Of a DNA stretch of 64,000 nucleotides, positions 63,907 to 64,000 are shown piece by piece. The stretch's first letter is position 1; every line of letters starts with the position of its first letter. Made by a program: the position numbers and the translations under genes. The stretch is from Burkholderiales bacterium C2 (GTDB lineage Bacteria > Pseudomonadota > Gammaproteobacteria > Burkholderiales > Burkholderiaceae_C), in assembly GCA_005503085.1 (NCBI GenBank), contig SCOI01000007.1, forward strand, positions 204,660-268,659, read 5' to 3'. The notes below the pieces were generated by a model that was not told the origin of the DNA, made no database searches, and saw only the letters and a list, made by a program, of their open reading frames with translations.

Positions 63907-64000
63907 AGAGCCTCCTTTCACAGGGTGGACAGGGAACACGGAATCGGGGAATGGACAGGGATGTCAGGGATCAGGGTTCGGGAGATGGGGGGGTGGGGAG

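Overview
The window is about 64 kb of high-GC chromosomal DNA. Gene content and order point to a betaproteobacterium of the order Burkholderiales, possibly a Roseateles/Pelomonas/Paucibacter-like member. The signs are lptD-surA-rsmA, leuS-lptE-holA, bamE-dapB diverging from fur, and the hpf-ptsN-hprK cluster, together with a CHRD/PEP-CTERM protein, a PtsN/HprK regulatory branch and a trimeric porin. The order-level placement is fairly secure; the genus is a guess. No rRNA, tRNA, CRISPR array or insertion sequence was recognised.

Layout. 0-6.3 kb: a truncated membrane protein, pyrF, an acetyltransferase, a large DUF3857/transglutaminase-like protein and purB. 6.4-11.1 kb: a four-gene ABC importer of the BMP (nucleoside) type. 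11.1-12.6 kb: a small lower-GC island with two accessory genes behind an att-like site. 12.8-19 kb: YihY, a cupin, cytosine deaminase CodA, a PEP-CTERM protein, a GDSL lipoprotein and a porin. 19-24.9 kb: M48 protease, YjgN, GST, an atypical response regulator, LysR and AmgK. 25-29.5 kb: lptD-surA-rsmA. 29.7-30.7 kb: a secreted barnase-type RNase with barstar. 30.9-38.5 kb: malic enzyme MaeB, a DctS/DctR-like two-component system, a kelch protein and an M16 peptidase. 38.5-42.2 kb: a giant propeller-sensor diguanylate cyclase and a hemerythrin. 42.6-45.7 kb: a lower-GC gene-cassette cluster. 45.8-54.5 kb: thiL-pgpA-pncC-ghrA, a TPR/GAF histidine kinase, and a GGDEF/EAL protein with a cupredoxin partner. 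54.6-63.9 kb: housekeeping genes from holA to hpf.

The most notable region is 42.6-45.7 kb. It holds six short, same-strand, mostly single-gene units. Three good and two degenerate imperfect palindromes with integron attC architecture (RYYYAAC ... hairpin ... GTTRRRY) separate them, and no integrase gene is present. It therefore looks like a CALIN, a cluster of attC sites lacking an integron integrase. A 57-bp block at its left edge (42574-42630) recurs without gaps at 11496-11552, at the left edge of the smaller island. Both copies end in a GTTRRRY core and keep complementary arms with at least one compensatory change, so the same kind of recombination site seems to have captured DNA at two places in this chromosome. 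Cassette cargo includes a HEPN-like protein, two GNAT acetyltransferases, a small membrane protein and two proteins of unknown function.

Other systems: the BMP importer and CodA suggest nucleoside/pyrimidine salvage. MaeB beside DctSR-like regulators suggests C4-dicarboxylate handling. c-di-GMP signalling is served by two large sensor proteins. Three convergent gene pairs share their stop codons inside the palindrome CTAG.
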